Positions 1-5,858 of a stretch of 7,409 nt of DNA are shown here, one piece after another (positions within the stretch are counted from its first letter, which is position 1; each line of letters begins with the position of its first letter). The notes beneath the pieces are model-generated. The model saw only the letters and a list, made by a program, of their open reading frames with translations, ran no database searches and was not told the DNA's origin. The stretch spans positions 1-7,409 of the forward strand of contig CAZEFI010000070.1 of NCBI GenBank assembly GCA_964511425.1, in the 5' to 3' direction. A program made the position numbers and the translations under genes. The DNA comes from Bin55 sp964511425. Its GTDB lineage: Bacteria > Pseudomonadota > Gammaproteobacteria > Pseudomonadales > Azotimanducaceae.

Positions 1-194
1 GCGGCGTGCTCTATCAAACCGAAGATCACTCGTGGATGGATGTGCTAGAACCCGGATTATCTGATCACCTCAAAGATGTTAGTGAAGAAACGGACAATGG
101 TCATTATTTGACCTACGAGGAAGTCTTCGGAGAACCTCTATCAGGAGAAGAACCTACAGAATCACGCGATAAATGCACGTCAGAACGTTCGTAA
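1..194 (+). CDS. C-terminal part of an unknown acidic protein (cut by window start)
   Basis: The reading frame is open from the window edge to a TAA at 192-194. A GTG at 6 could be a start, but with only five bases upstream the simplest reading is the tail of a longer gene. The visible 63 residues are strongly acidic, with a central segment HYLTYEEVFGEPLSGEE and a polar end. Small antitoxin-like proteins often finish with this kind of acidic, unstructured tail, but no family is recognised and no function is assigned. The stop lies 45 bases before the likely ATG of the nuclease-like gene at 240 and is in the same frame as it, so the two are probably co-transcribed. If this protein is an antitoxin or immunity factor, the next gene would be the natural partner; that is speculation. 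Confidence 0.45.
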   Translation, partial: GVLYQTEDHSWMDVLEPGLSDHLKDVSEETDNGHYLTYEEVFGEPLSGEEPTESRDKCTSERS

Positions 195-239
195 AATCTG
201 CGATCCAGTAAATTTAAACCGTTGGTATGGAATTGTGAA

Positions 240-1226
240 ATGATTAATAAATGGGTTGATCTAACTAGGGAAAAGCAAGTTGAAATACTCGAATATTATC
301 ATGCCCACGAAGAAGTTGATAAGAAAAATGTCTTTCAGGAATGTGCAAGGTTGCGCCAATCTCTCTGGAGGGAAAAGCTTGGATTTAAGCCTGTGCTGTA
401 TCAAGGTAAACTCCGCGGAAGCCGACTCGCTATGCCTGATACACAAGACGCCCTCTCAAACTTCCTGACCGAGACAATTGGAGATGTAGTACGAGAGGAA
501 CTGACTTCTAACAGCAAAGGTCTTATTAACCAAGAAAGGCTATTAACCAATCTACTGTCCAGTCAAGCACTGTGCTTCAATCTCTTTGGAGAACTCAAAC
601 GCGATCCTGATTATTTAGCGACTACTGTGTTTGCTGAATTGACCGACGGTCGGGTCAAAGCAGTAGAAAGGATTGAGTTTGAGTATTCTCCAGGGCGTAG
701 CGATAGTAAATACACCGGAGACAAGTCAGCATTCGATGTGTATGTAACGTACCGATCACACAACGGCAAAAAGGGCTTCGTCGGTATTGAGATGAAATAC
801 CACGAGAATCCATACGACCAGAGCAAAGAACAAGAACATTACAACGCTCATCGTGGTCGTTATGAAGAAATCGCGAGAGACATGAAGTGTTTTTTAATTG
901 AGAAATTAGACATCGTTCGAGGAAAATCGATTCAACAATTCTGGCGCGACCATCTCCTTGCAGGAGCTCACAGGATCGCAGATGCAAATTACTTCGACGA
1001 TGCTTTCTTTGTGTGTATGTATCCAGATGATAATGTTGATTGTAAAAAAGCTGTGGCGGAGTATCGGGAGTGTTTGGTCCCCAATTGCACTTCGTTTGAA
1101 GATTGGACGCTGGAACATTTTGTCAAGAGCTTAAAGCGGTGTTCGTCTGCCGATTGGATCCAGAGTTTCAGTTCCCGATATTTAGATTTCGAGCTACTTC
1201 CGACGAGCGTACCTTCAAACCATTGA
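240..1226 (+). CDS. PD-(D/E)XK nuclease-like protein, PGN_0703 type
   Basis: A 328-residue protein if read from ATG 240. The frame extends to a TTG at 222, but ATG is preferred; neither start has a good Shine-Dalgarno site. The core reads as a PD-(D/E)XK fold. An N-terminal helical part carries the motif SSQALCFNLFGEL (about residues 107-119). The acidic strand FDVYV contributes D166, and FVGIEMKYHE contributes the E184-x-K186 pair. This arrangement is typical of the family annotated as PGN_0703 putative restriction endonucleases, for which a DNA-cleaving role is presumed from the fold. All expected catalytic positions seem intact and the length is usual. It ends with TGA and is followed 51 bases later by a GIY-YIG-like gene on the same strand, so the two may form a unit. 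It is probably a cytoplasmic defence nuclease. The target and any modification dependence cannot be read from the sequence. I am fairly confident of the fold, less so of activity. Confidence 0.8.
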   Translation: MINKWVDLTREKQVEILEYYHAHEEVDKKNVFQECARLRQSLWREKLGFKPVLYQGKLRGSRLAMPDTQDALSNFLTETIGDVVREELTSNSKGLINQERLLTNLLSSQALCFNLFGELKRDPDYLATTVFAELTDGRVKAVERIEFEYSPGRSDSKYTGDKSAFDVYVTYRSHNGKKGFVGIEMKYHENPYDQSKEQEHYNAHRGRYEEIARDMKCFLIEKLDIVRGKSIQQFWRDHLLAGAHRIADANYFDDAFFVCMYPDDNVDCKKAVAEYRECLVPNCTSFEDWTLEHFVKSLKRCSSADWIQSFSSRYLDFELLPTSVPSNH

Positions 1227-1277
1227 AGAGTACACTCGGTGAATTAGAACAGGAGCATTCGGTAATGAAATTGTAGA

Positions 1278-1616
1278 ATGACAATATTTGTTTACAGAAG
1301 ACAAGATACAGGTCACCTTAGCCATCTTAGTTCGCGATTACGAAGAAGTATCGGCGGTTTTGCTCGGAAGTGGAATTGGGTAAAAATTGGCATCACAAAT
1401 GACCCGGAACAAAGGGCAAATCAACATTTCAAGAATGACCCTGAATGGAGCGAACTGGTGGTGTTGTGGAAAACTGCTTCTAGAAGACGGATTGAAGATG
1501 CAGAACGATTGTTGATCGATTGGAAATGGAACGACGAAAGACTTGTTAATTTACGAACAGGCGGTGGCGGTCGAAAATCGGGAGGACCTTTCTACCTTTA
1601 CATTTTGCTTGCATAA
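1278..1616 (+). CDS. Small GIY-YIG-like nuclease (KIG variant)
   Basis: A 112-residue protein. ATG 1278 is the only sensible start because an in-frame TGA lies just upstream at 1266. Features of the GIY-YIG fold are visible: a first strand FVYR (4-7), the second-strand motif WVKIGITNDPEQRANQH (34-50) with Arg46 and His50, the glutamate in DAERLLID (E76), and Asn91 in LVNLRTGGGG. The canonical YIG is replaced by KIG, as in the MUG113/T5orf172 branch of the superfamily, so cleavage chemistry may differ or be lost. The C-terminus has a glycine run followed by a hydrophobic strand, FYLYILL. It lies 51 bases after the PD-(D/E)XK gene and is likely its operon partner. No SD site is seen. The family assignment is fairly safe; the role (restriction, repair or homing-type cleavage) is unknown. 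Confidence 0.7.
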   Translation: MTIFVYRRQDTGHLSHLSSRLRRSIGGFARKWNWVKIGITNDPEQRANQHFKNDPEWSELVVLWKTASRRRIEDAERLLIDWKWNDERLVNLRTGGGGRKSGGPFYLYILLA

Positions 1617-1832
1617 CTCGGTGCGATAAAAGATTTCAGTTTTGAGATATTTCGGTCAACTCCTTTCAAAACAAATGGAACTTCGTAATAGAGTTCCTCG
1701 GCAGTGTCATTACCATCGCGAGAGCTGTAAAGTTTTCACAAGTCATTCCCGTGAGACTAGTTTGTGCCGATACAAACACTGTACAACAGATAGAATCGAA
1801 TCAAAGATAGTACTTACGAATGGCATTAGTCT

Positions 1833-2007
1833 CTTGTAGAGTGGATTAGCCCAAGTTAGTCGAATTGGTGGGAATAACCGCTGTTACGGCACCGTTCAAA
1901 CGTTTAGATAGCTTTGCTTGCTAGTCCACCTTTAGCGGGAGTCCGCGTTATGAGTTTAGGGACCAAACACTCAACATACATCGCGTTTCGTCTTTCCACT
2001 CTATAAG
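1833..2007. repeat. 13-bp inverted repeat enclosing a possible structured RNA or MITE-like element
   Basis: CTTGTAGAGTGGA at 1833-1845 pairs with TCCACTCTATAAG at 1995-2007: 12 Watson-Crick pairs and one G-U. The enclosed 149 bases contain several short local hairpins: GGTG/CACC around TAAC-CGCT-GTTA near 1867-1893, TAGC/GCTA near 1908-1922, GCGG-GAGT-CCGC near 1934-1945, and GTTT/AAAC near 1953-1968. Read as RNA this is a closed multi-branch shape ending about 180 bases before the DGQHR start. Read as DNA, the arms could be terminal inverted repeats. TA dinucleotides flank the inner GAGTGGA/TCCACTC, as a Tc1/IS630-type MITE would show, but no other target duplication is visible. The inverted repeat itself is directly seen; both interpretations are inferences. 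Confidence 0.5.
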
Positions 2008-2179
2008 GAAGTTTCGTCGTTCAATCAATGGCTGTTTCGATGTAGTCGTTAGATGGTTTGTCGTTTGTGAAAAATATCAAACTCTATTCGACTATCTGTT
2101 ACGCTTTCAACGACAAGATTGTCCAACGAAAACGTACTCAGCTAGTTGAATCCACACACAAGTTTGCATTCACATTCAA

Positions 2180-2184
2180 AAGGA
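2180..2184 (+). promoter_or_regulatory. Shine-Dalgarno site of the DGQHR gene
   Basis: AAGGA lies six bases before ATG 2191. It decides the start in favour of this ATG over an in-frame TTG at 2146 that has no such site and would add 15 low-complexity residues. Confidence 0.75.
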
Positions 2185-2190
2185 AAAAAT

Positions 2191-3315
2191 ATGGCAATCA
2201 TTGATCTTCCCGCTGCGAAAGTTCAACAGGGAGCACTCACTCTTTATTCCACAGCGATAAAAGTATCGGTGTTATTAGAAAACAACTTCTTTTCGGTAGA
2301 GACTTTGGATCCAAGTGAGGCGACCCCGTCTGGATTTCAGAGGTTATTAAGCGAAGCTAGAGCGAAACGGTTAGCAGAGTACATTGTCAACGGACAAGAC
2401 AGTAAAGACGCTTTTCTACCTACATCGTTGTTTTTGGCTACTGACAAGCCACTAGACTTTAACTCTTCGCAGAATTCAATATCTTTCGATACGCAAGCCG
2501 TGTGCCCATTTAGCGTTGTAGATGGCCAGCACCGATTGGAGGGATTGAAAATTGCTGCTCATAGAGATGATCGAGTGTTGGAATTTGAGATACCGGTAAA
2601 TATCGCTGCTAGTCTACCTCAGCTTGATCAGATGTGCCATTTCTTAATCGTAAATACAACGCAAAAAAGCGTAGATAAGGCCGTAGAGCAACGTATTGTC
2701 GCGAGACTTACGGCTGCTTTAACGGTCGAAAAAATACCAAGCTTACCAAAGTGGATTCTCAACTTAGTTGAGAAGGGTGAAGTAGACAAAGCCATAAAAG
2801 TCGTTGATTTTCTCAATTCTGAAGCAGATTCACCTTGGAAAAACAAAGTTAGAATGGCTAATGATCCACCGTCGAGATTGTTAAACCAACACTCGTTTGT
2901 CAAGGCAATAGTCAAATACGTTCTCACGGCAAATAATCCGATTTCTTCGTTTGGTGATTTTGACAAGGAAAAGCGAATATTTTTGAATTACTGGAAAGCC
3001 GTTTGCACGATTATTGACGATGGAAACGCGTCCGTTTTGTACAGATACAACGGGGTAGAGTTATTTTGTAGGTTTTCCATTCCATTTTTAAACAAGCTAT
3101 TTCATGACAACGACTTCACGGTAGCCCGCATGGTTGAGTTACTCGTTGAATGCTTTGACAATATTGAGGGTGAATATGCGGGCGTGAAGTACCCACAGTG
3201 GTGGGCTCCGGGGGACAAGGCTAGTGGCCTCAATTCGGGCGCGATAGCACAAGTAGTACAGGTAATGACAAGAGCACTTCATCAACAGTCTAGACCCGAG
3301 GGAATCGTAATATGA
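2191..3315 (+). CDS. DGQHR-domain protein (DndB-like)
   Basis: A 374-residue protein starting at an ATG with a good SD site. The signature DGQHRLEG (residues 111-118) follows a hydrophobic strand, and a second family hallmark, FLIVNTTQKSVDKAVEQRI (151-169), comes about 35 residues later. Both are characteristic of the DGQHR family, whose known members include DndB, the regulator of DNA phosphorothioation, and a component of the 7-deazaguanine DNA-modification loci. The N-terminal part also has the RAKRLAEYIVNG helix typical of the family. The C-terminal half is helical with a WKAV/LFCRF region and has no recognised domain. Its stop codon overlaps the start of a GIY-YIG gene by four bases, so the two proteins are made together. 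No dnd or dpd modification enzymes are within view. The domain call is safe; a role in sensing or controlling modified DNA is inferred from relatives only. Confidence 0.85.
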   Translation: MAIIDLPAAKVQQGALTLYSTAIKVSVLLENNFFSVETLDPSEATPSGFQRLLSEARAKRLAEYIVNGQDSKDAFLPTSLFLATDKPLDFNSSQNSISFDTQAVCPFSVVDGQHRLEGLKIAAHRDDRVLEFEIPVNIAASLPQLDQMCHFLIVNTTQKSVDKAVEQRIVARLTAALTVEKIPSLPKWILNLVEKGEVDKAIKVVDFLNSEADSPWKNKVRMANDPPSRLLNQHSFVKAIVKYVLTANNPISSFGDFDKEKRIFLNYWKAVCTIIDDGNASVLYRYNGVELFCRFSIPFLNKLFHDNDFTVARMVELLVECFDNIEGEYAGVKYPQWWAPGDKASGLNSGAIAQVVQVMTRALHQQSRPEGIVI

Positions 3316-3650
3316 ATGTCGCTTTGTTGATTCCTAGTCCAGAAAATCGAACAAATTTTCGTCGTGACCGCCAGCGTTTTATACCATATTTGCCAGGATG
3401 TTATGCACTGAGTTCGTTCAATGGCGAAGTGCTATATGTAGGTCTTACTAAAAATTTACGGCGTCGGTTTGGGGAACATTTGGATGATCGAAGTAAATCG
3501 GTTAGTACTAACTTTGGTGTCGCATTCTTCTTTTACTGGATAGTGTGTGACGAAGTTGAAAAAATTGAGCGCACATGGCTAAATGAATGTGAAATAGCTG
3601 ATGGGATATTGCCTTCACTCAATCAAATTCGGTCCCCGTGTCCTGGCTAG
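3312..3650 (+). CDS. GIY-YIG nuclease coupled to the DGQHR gene
   Basis: A 112-residue protein whose ATG overlaps the TGA of the DGQHR gene (ATGA). A GAGGGA SD site at 3298-3303 lies inside the upstream gene, pointing to translational coupling. The GIY-YIG core is complete: GCY at 29-31 for GIY, LYVGLT with Tyr42 for YIG, the Arg-rich RRRFGEH helix (51-57) with His56, Glu86 in KIERTWL, and Asn104 in PSLNQIR. All positions used for metal-dependent cleavage in the family appear present, so it is probably an active single-domain endonuclease. It carries no DNA-recognition domain of its own; targeting might come from the DGQHR partner. It differs clearly from the KIG-type protein at 1278-1616, so the two are not recent duplicates. 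Nothing follows it on the strand except a small doubtful ORF. Confidence 0.82.
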   Translation: MNVALLIPSPENRTNFRRDRQRFIPYLPGCYALSSFNGEVLYVGLTKNLRRRFGEHLDDRSKSVSTNFGVAFFFYWIVCDEVEKIERTWLNECEIADGILPSLNQIRSPCPG

Positions 3651-3967
3651 TTTAGTAAAGTATGGTTTGAGTGGTGTGTTTGACAACCTAGATGTTGTAG
3701 TCCCGCTAGATGAGATATTGATAACCATGAGGTACTGCAATGCTTGAACTTCCCAAGACTTTGTCAACACCAACCATACATGAGTATTCTGACCGTTCTG
3801 CACGGCGACAGACTATCGTCAATTTCGAATACGCAGGGGCACATCGCGTAGCCGGTGAAACGCTACTATTACGTTGACGTTTAAATGGAGGTAGATGGGG
3901 ATTTCATGAATATTGGCGTGGTTATAATCGTACCGCAGCTGAACGATCTAAATCGTATTCCAACATC
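3651..3967. other. Convergent gap between the DGQHR/GIY-YIG operon and dam
   Basis: 317 bases separate the two stop codons. The gap holds a small SD-preceded ORF (3740-3877), described separately. A TTGACA at 3680-3685 looks like a -35 box, but no acceptable -10 lies 16-18 bases on. No stem followed by a T-run, as expected for a terminator shared by convergent genes, was found. Confidence 0.5.
3740..3877 (+). CDS. Possible small protein, 45 codons, ending at an in-frame TGA
   Basis: ATG 3740 is preceded by GAGGT at 3729-3733 with a six-base spacer, one of the better SD sites in the window. The product would be 45 residues, basic in the middle (SDRSARRQ) and ending GETLLLR, with no known motif. 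After the TGA at 3875-3877 the same frame stays open for a further 41 codons to TAA at 4001-4003, giving residues such as NGGRWGFHEYW that look protein-like, and running antisense into the 3' end of the methyltransferase gene. TGA is a normal stop in neighbouring genes, so this could be a true small gene, or a longer gene broken by a nonsense change. No function is proposed, and a chance ORF remains possible. Confidence 0.3.
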   Translation: MLELPKTLSTPTIHEYSDRSARRQTIVNFEYAGAHRVAGETLLLR

Positions 3968-4909
3968 CTAGAATTTCGTCGCCTCAAACAAACACGGACT
4001 TAAAGTTTCCATTTTCGGTTGAGGTGCTGCGGCATCGCGGGAAAGTACGACCACTTCGGTCATTGGGTTGCGCAACGTTTCAGTCGGTCCCACATGGTAG
4101 AAATGAGCCATAGTGCGTTGTGGAAAATTCGTAAACCATCGTCCTACGTATTCGTTTTTTCGATATCTATTCTCCAACCACATTGACATCGCGAATTTTG
4201 CTAGCGTAGAGCGTAACGCTACAGCCAATTCGTCGGCTTCTTCTTCGGTGAATCCGTTGTAGTAATCGGTATGTCGTCCTATATACGGTGGGTCACAGTA
4301 GATCATATCACCTTGTGATGCCTCTGAGACTGTCTGCCGCCAGTCTTGCACAACGAATGTCCAGTCTTTGCCTTGCATAACTTCGCCGGCCCACTCGACT
4401 TGATTGACGATTTTGGTTACGAGGGCCGGCCGAAACCGCTCTGGTTTACGACAAAAGGGAACGTTGAAATGTCCCTGGCGATTGAACCGTACCATACCGT
4501 TGAAACAGGATCGATTCAGGAATACAAAGTCTAAGGGATTCTTGGTGTCATTGAAACGATCTCGAACTGAGTAGTAATGGTCCTCACCTTTTTCAAACAG
4601 TAACCGACCCTCGCGTTCGAGATGAATACGCACTCGACGACCATCGATTATGCCATCCCGTATCCCCCGGTATAAGTTAATGACATGCTCATTCGTGTCA
4701 GCTAGGAGGGCTCTCTTTGGAGCAATATTGAGGGCGACTACCCCAGTCCCCAGAAAGGGTTCTACCCACTTTCCATTTTCCTCCCAAGCAATCGATTGTG
4801 CGATCAATGGGACTAACTTAGTCTTGATACCTTGCATTTTTATAGGCGGAGCTTTCGGCGTAATGACACGTGGCAGAACTCTTCCGTTGATTTGTTCCTT
4901 CATGGCCAT
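3968..4909 (-). CDS. dam: Dam-type DNA adenine N6-methyltransferase (GATC family)
   Basis: A 313-residue class alpha (D12) adenine methyltransferase using S-adenosylmethionine. The motif order is that of Dam/DpnM: motif X, IKMQGIKTKL (23-32); the AdoMet-binding motif I, VEPFLGTG (49-56); an acidic strand with Asp71; FLNRSCFNGMVRFN and HFNVPF (130-152); and the catalytic motif IV DPPY (206-209). Arg141 in the RFN segment corresponds to the arginine that reads GATC in E. coli Dam, so GATC is the likely target, an inference from the family. It is somewhat longer than E. coli Dam (278 residues), with extra N- and C-terminal sequence. The start could be either of two close ATGs (M1 or M3); neither has an SD site. 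It has no adjacent cognate GATC-type nuclease, so it may be a solitary epigenetic enzyme or protect against a distant enzyme. It converges on the DGQHR/GIY-YIG operon. Confidence 0.88.
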   Translation of the reverse strand: MAMKEQINGRVLPRVITPKAPPIKMQGIKTKLVPLIAQSIAWEENGKWVEPFLGTGVVALNIAPKRALLADTNEHVINLYRGIRDGIIDGRRVRIHLEREGRLLFEKGEDHYYSVRDRFNDTKNPLDFVFLNRSCFNGMVRFNRQGHFNVPFCRKPERFRPALVTKIVNQVEWAGEVMQGKDWTFVVQDWRQTVSEASQGDMIYCDPPYIGRHTDYYNGFTEEEADELAVALRSTLAKFAMSMWLENRYRKNEYVGRWFTNFPQRTMAHFYHVGPTETLRNPMTEVVVLSRDAAAPQPKMETLSPCLFEATKF

Positions 4910-4937
4910 GATATTTTTTTGAAAGCTGAGATTCGAG

Positions 4938-4965
4938 ACTATAGATTAAGTGAATTGTATTACAA
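4938..4965 (-). promoter_or_regulatory. Candidate dam promoter
   Basis: On the - strand TTGTAA (4965-4960) and TATAGT (4943-4938) are separated by 16 bases, matching the sigma-70 consensus at four and five of six positions. The -10 lies about 28 bases upstream of the first ATG of the methyltransferase, leaving a short leader. The match is plausible rather than strong. Confidence 0.35.
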
Positions 4966-5178
4966 CAGACGTACTATTCAAATATGCACTTGTTATAAAT
5001 TAATGAAGCTTTTCGCGAAACCTCGTGCTGTGTGTGCGATTCGATGTCAGACCAGGTGCTTGTGGAAGTTTGTTCCAATCTTCATTCATAGAGAAGAAAC
5101 AGTACCCTGAATTCAATAACTCAGTAATCCGATGCTTTAGTTGTTTGCGATATACGTAGCAAAAAATATAGGTATCCA

Positions 5179-5218
5179 TTGATCACTTGAAGATCCTCTT
5201 CAAGACGATTTTGATCAA
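5179..5218 (-). terminator. Hairpin after the zinc-finger regulator, with three GATC sites
   Basis: Two nested perfect 7-bp arms are present: TTGATCA (5179-5185) with TGATCAA (5212-5218), and CTTGAAG (5186-5192) with CTTCAAG (5198-5204). The loop is five bases and a seven-base bulge (5205-5211) lies on one side. It begins three bases past the stop of the gene ending at 5221, a place where a terminator is expected, but no T-run follows directly on the - strand. GATC occurs at 5181, 5192 and 5213, so methylation by the Dam-type enzyme could mark this structure. Confidence 0.45.
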
Positions 5219-5220
5219 AT

Positions 5221-5742
5221 CTATGTCGGTTCTTTGATATCTTCAACTATTTGTTTTAATTGGTTTAAGATCGCTGGGTCATCCAAAAGTCGCAGGAGCC
5301 GATCATGAGCGACATTCTGAATGTTGATGCCGTTTTCCAATTTCTTCAAATATGTTTCGTCAAGTCCCGTTAATCCAGCAAAAGCTTTACGTGACATGTG
5401 GTGTTTTTTACGCAGTTGCTGAATTTGAGTGGGATTCAGGACTCCAAAGTGTTGACACAGAGCATTGTGTTTGATCTCCGCGGCTACCCAGTCGGTAAAC
5501 TGAATCTCACATTGTTTGCACTCGTAAACAGGAATTTCAATACGTAGCTTTACTTCCGATTCTCCGGTACCGTAGATGTAGTCTTCCTCTTGAATCGTCG
5601 TAGACACTCCCTTCGCTCCACATCGAGGACAGGCATCATGATATGTTGGTGTCGATTGTGTTGCTTCTGGAGTTTTATTCGTACGCAAGTTCCTTTCCAT
5701 GTTAATGAGAATGATAGAGTTTAAGGCGGCGACTTGGAGCAT
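5221..5742 (-). CDS. MqsA/YgiT-type zinc-finger HTH regulator (antitoxin-like)
   Basis: Read from ATG 5742 the protein has 173 residues; an internal ATG at 5700 (M15, MERNLRTN) would give 159 and is nearly as likely, since neither has an SD site. The N-terminal zinc finger has cysteines 38, 41, 75 and 78 in CPRCG and CKQC pairs, spaced as in the YgiT/MqsA fold. After WVAAEI a C-terminal helix-turn-helix follows at about 103-140 (NPTQIQQLRKKHHMSRKAFA...TYLKKLENG). This layout is that of MqsA-family antitoxins, which bind DNA as dimers and repress their own promoter. The usual MqsR toxin gene would sit next to it; none is present on either side. Instead it is transcribed divergently from an AAA+ ATPase, so it may regulate that gene. 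The domain call is safe; calling it an antitoxin is not. Confidence 0.83.
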   Translation of the reverse strand: MLQVAALNSIILINMERNLRTNKTPEATQSTPTYHDACPRCGAKGVSTTIQEEDYIYGTGESEVKLRIEIPVYECKQCEIQFTDWVAAEIKHNALCQHFGVLNPTQIQQLRKKHHMSRKAFAGLTGLDETYLKKLENGINIQNVAHDRLLRLLDDPAILNQLKQIVEDIKEPT

Positions 5743-5858
5743 ATTCAGATTGTAAGTCGTTCTAATACGTTCATTATATTCTCATAATGTTCAATATATA
5801 CACAATAATATGACTTATAGTCGATACAATATTCACTATCTAGTACTTTTAGTTCAAA
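5743..5858. promoter_or_regulatory. Divergent AT-rich control region
   Basis: The 116 bases between the starts of the regulator and the ATPase gene are far richer in A and T than the genes around them. They contain the inverted repeat at 5772-5789, a looser TAAGTC (5753-5758) / GACTTA (5812-5817) pair, and GACT-TAT-AGTC at 5812-5822. Both gene starts must be served from here. For the + gene TACAAT (5825-5830) is a possible -10, with no good -35. Confidence 0.5.
5772..5789 (-). promoter_or_regulatory. Candidate operator over a perfect -10 box
   Basis: CATTAT and ATAATG form a perfect 6-bp inverted repeat with a six-base spacer. The left arm includes the reverse complement of TATAAT (5773-5778), a consensus -10 for the - strand regulator gene about 30 bases from its ATG. 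A dimeric MqsA-like repressor binding here would block its own transcription. No well-placed -35 is visible. Which protein binds is inferred. Confidence 0.4.

Larger units (their letters stand above)
1617..2190. other. 574-base non-coding stretch between two operons
   Basis: No convincing gene on either strand. A 65-codon frame at 1642-1839 begins with TTG, has no SD, and is rich in Cys, His and Arg in a way unlike the neighbouring proteins. The stretch contains a long-range inverted repeat (1833-1845 with 1995-2007) and a second 8-base inverted repeat (2058-2065 TTGTCGTT with 2109-2116 AACGACAA), each described separately. No clear sigma-70 promoter was found for the DGQHR operon downstream, although its transcript must start somewhere here. 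No poly-T terminator follows the GIY-YIG gene ending at 1616. Confidence 0.6.
4910..5220. other. 311-base gap upstream of dam
   Basis: No believable gene. Open frames on the + strand here are continuations of dam antisense sequence. The gap contains a candidate dam promoter near 4938-4965 and, at its far end, the GATC-bearing hairpin that follows the zinc-finger regulator. The roughly 210 bases between them show nothing I can name. Confidence 0.6.

Noticed and set aside
655..987. 110-codon - strand frame
   Set aside because: Fully antisense to the well-supported PD-(D/E)XK gene and has no recognisable content.
1642..1839. 65-codon + strand frame after the first GIY-YIG gene
   Set aside because: TTG start without SD, composition rich in Cys, His, Arg and unlike real neighbours; its end runs into the inverted-repeat arm.
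1833..2007. Retron ncRNA (inverted repeat flanking a structured region)
   Set aside because: No reverse transcriptase is encoded anywhere in the window and the downstream gene is a DGQHR protein.
2628..2966. 112-codon - strand frame
   Set aside because: Antisense to the DGQHR gene, whose motifs establish the coding strand.
3680..3712. Promoter for the small ORF based on TTGACA at 3680
   Set aside because: No acceptable -10 hexamer lies at 16-18 bases; the nearest AT-rich hexamer is about 28 bases away.
4832..5110. 92-codon + strand frame across the dam start
   Set aside because: Half of it is antisense to dam, the rest is Arg/Cys-rich with no motif; it looks like a chance frame.
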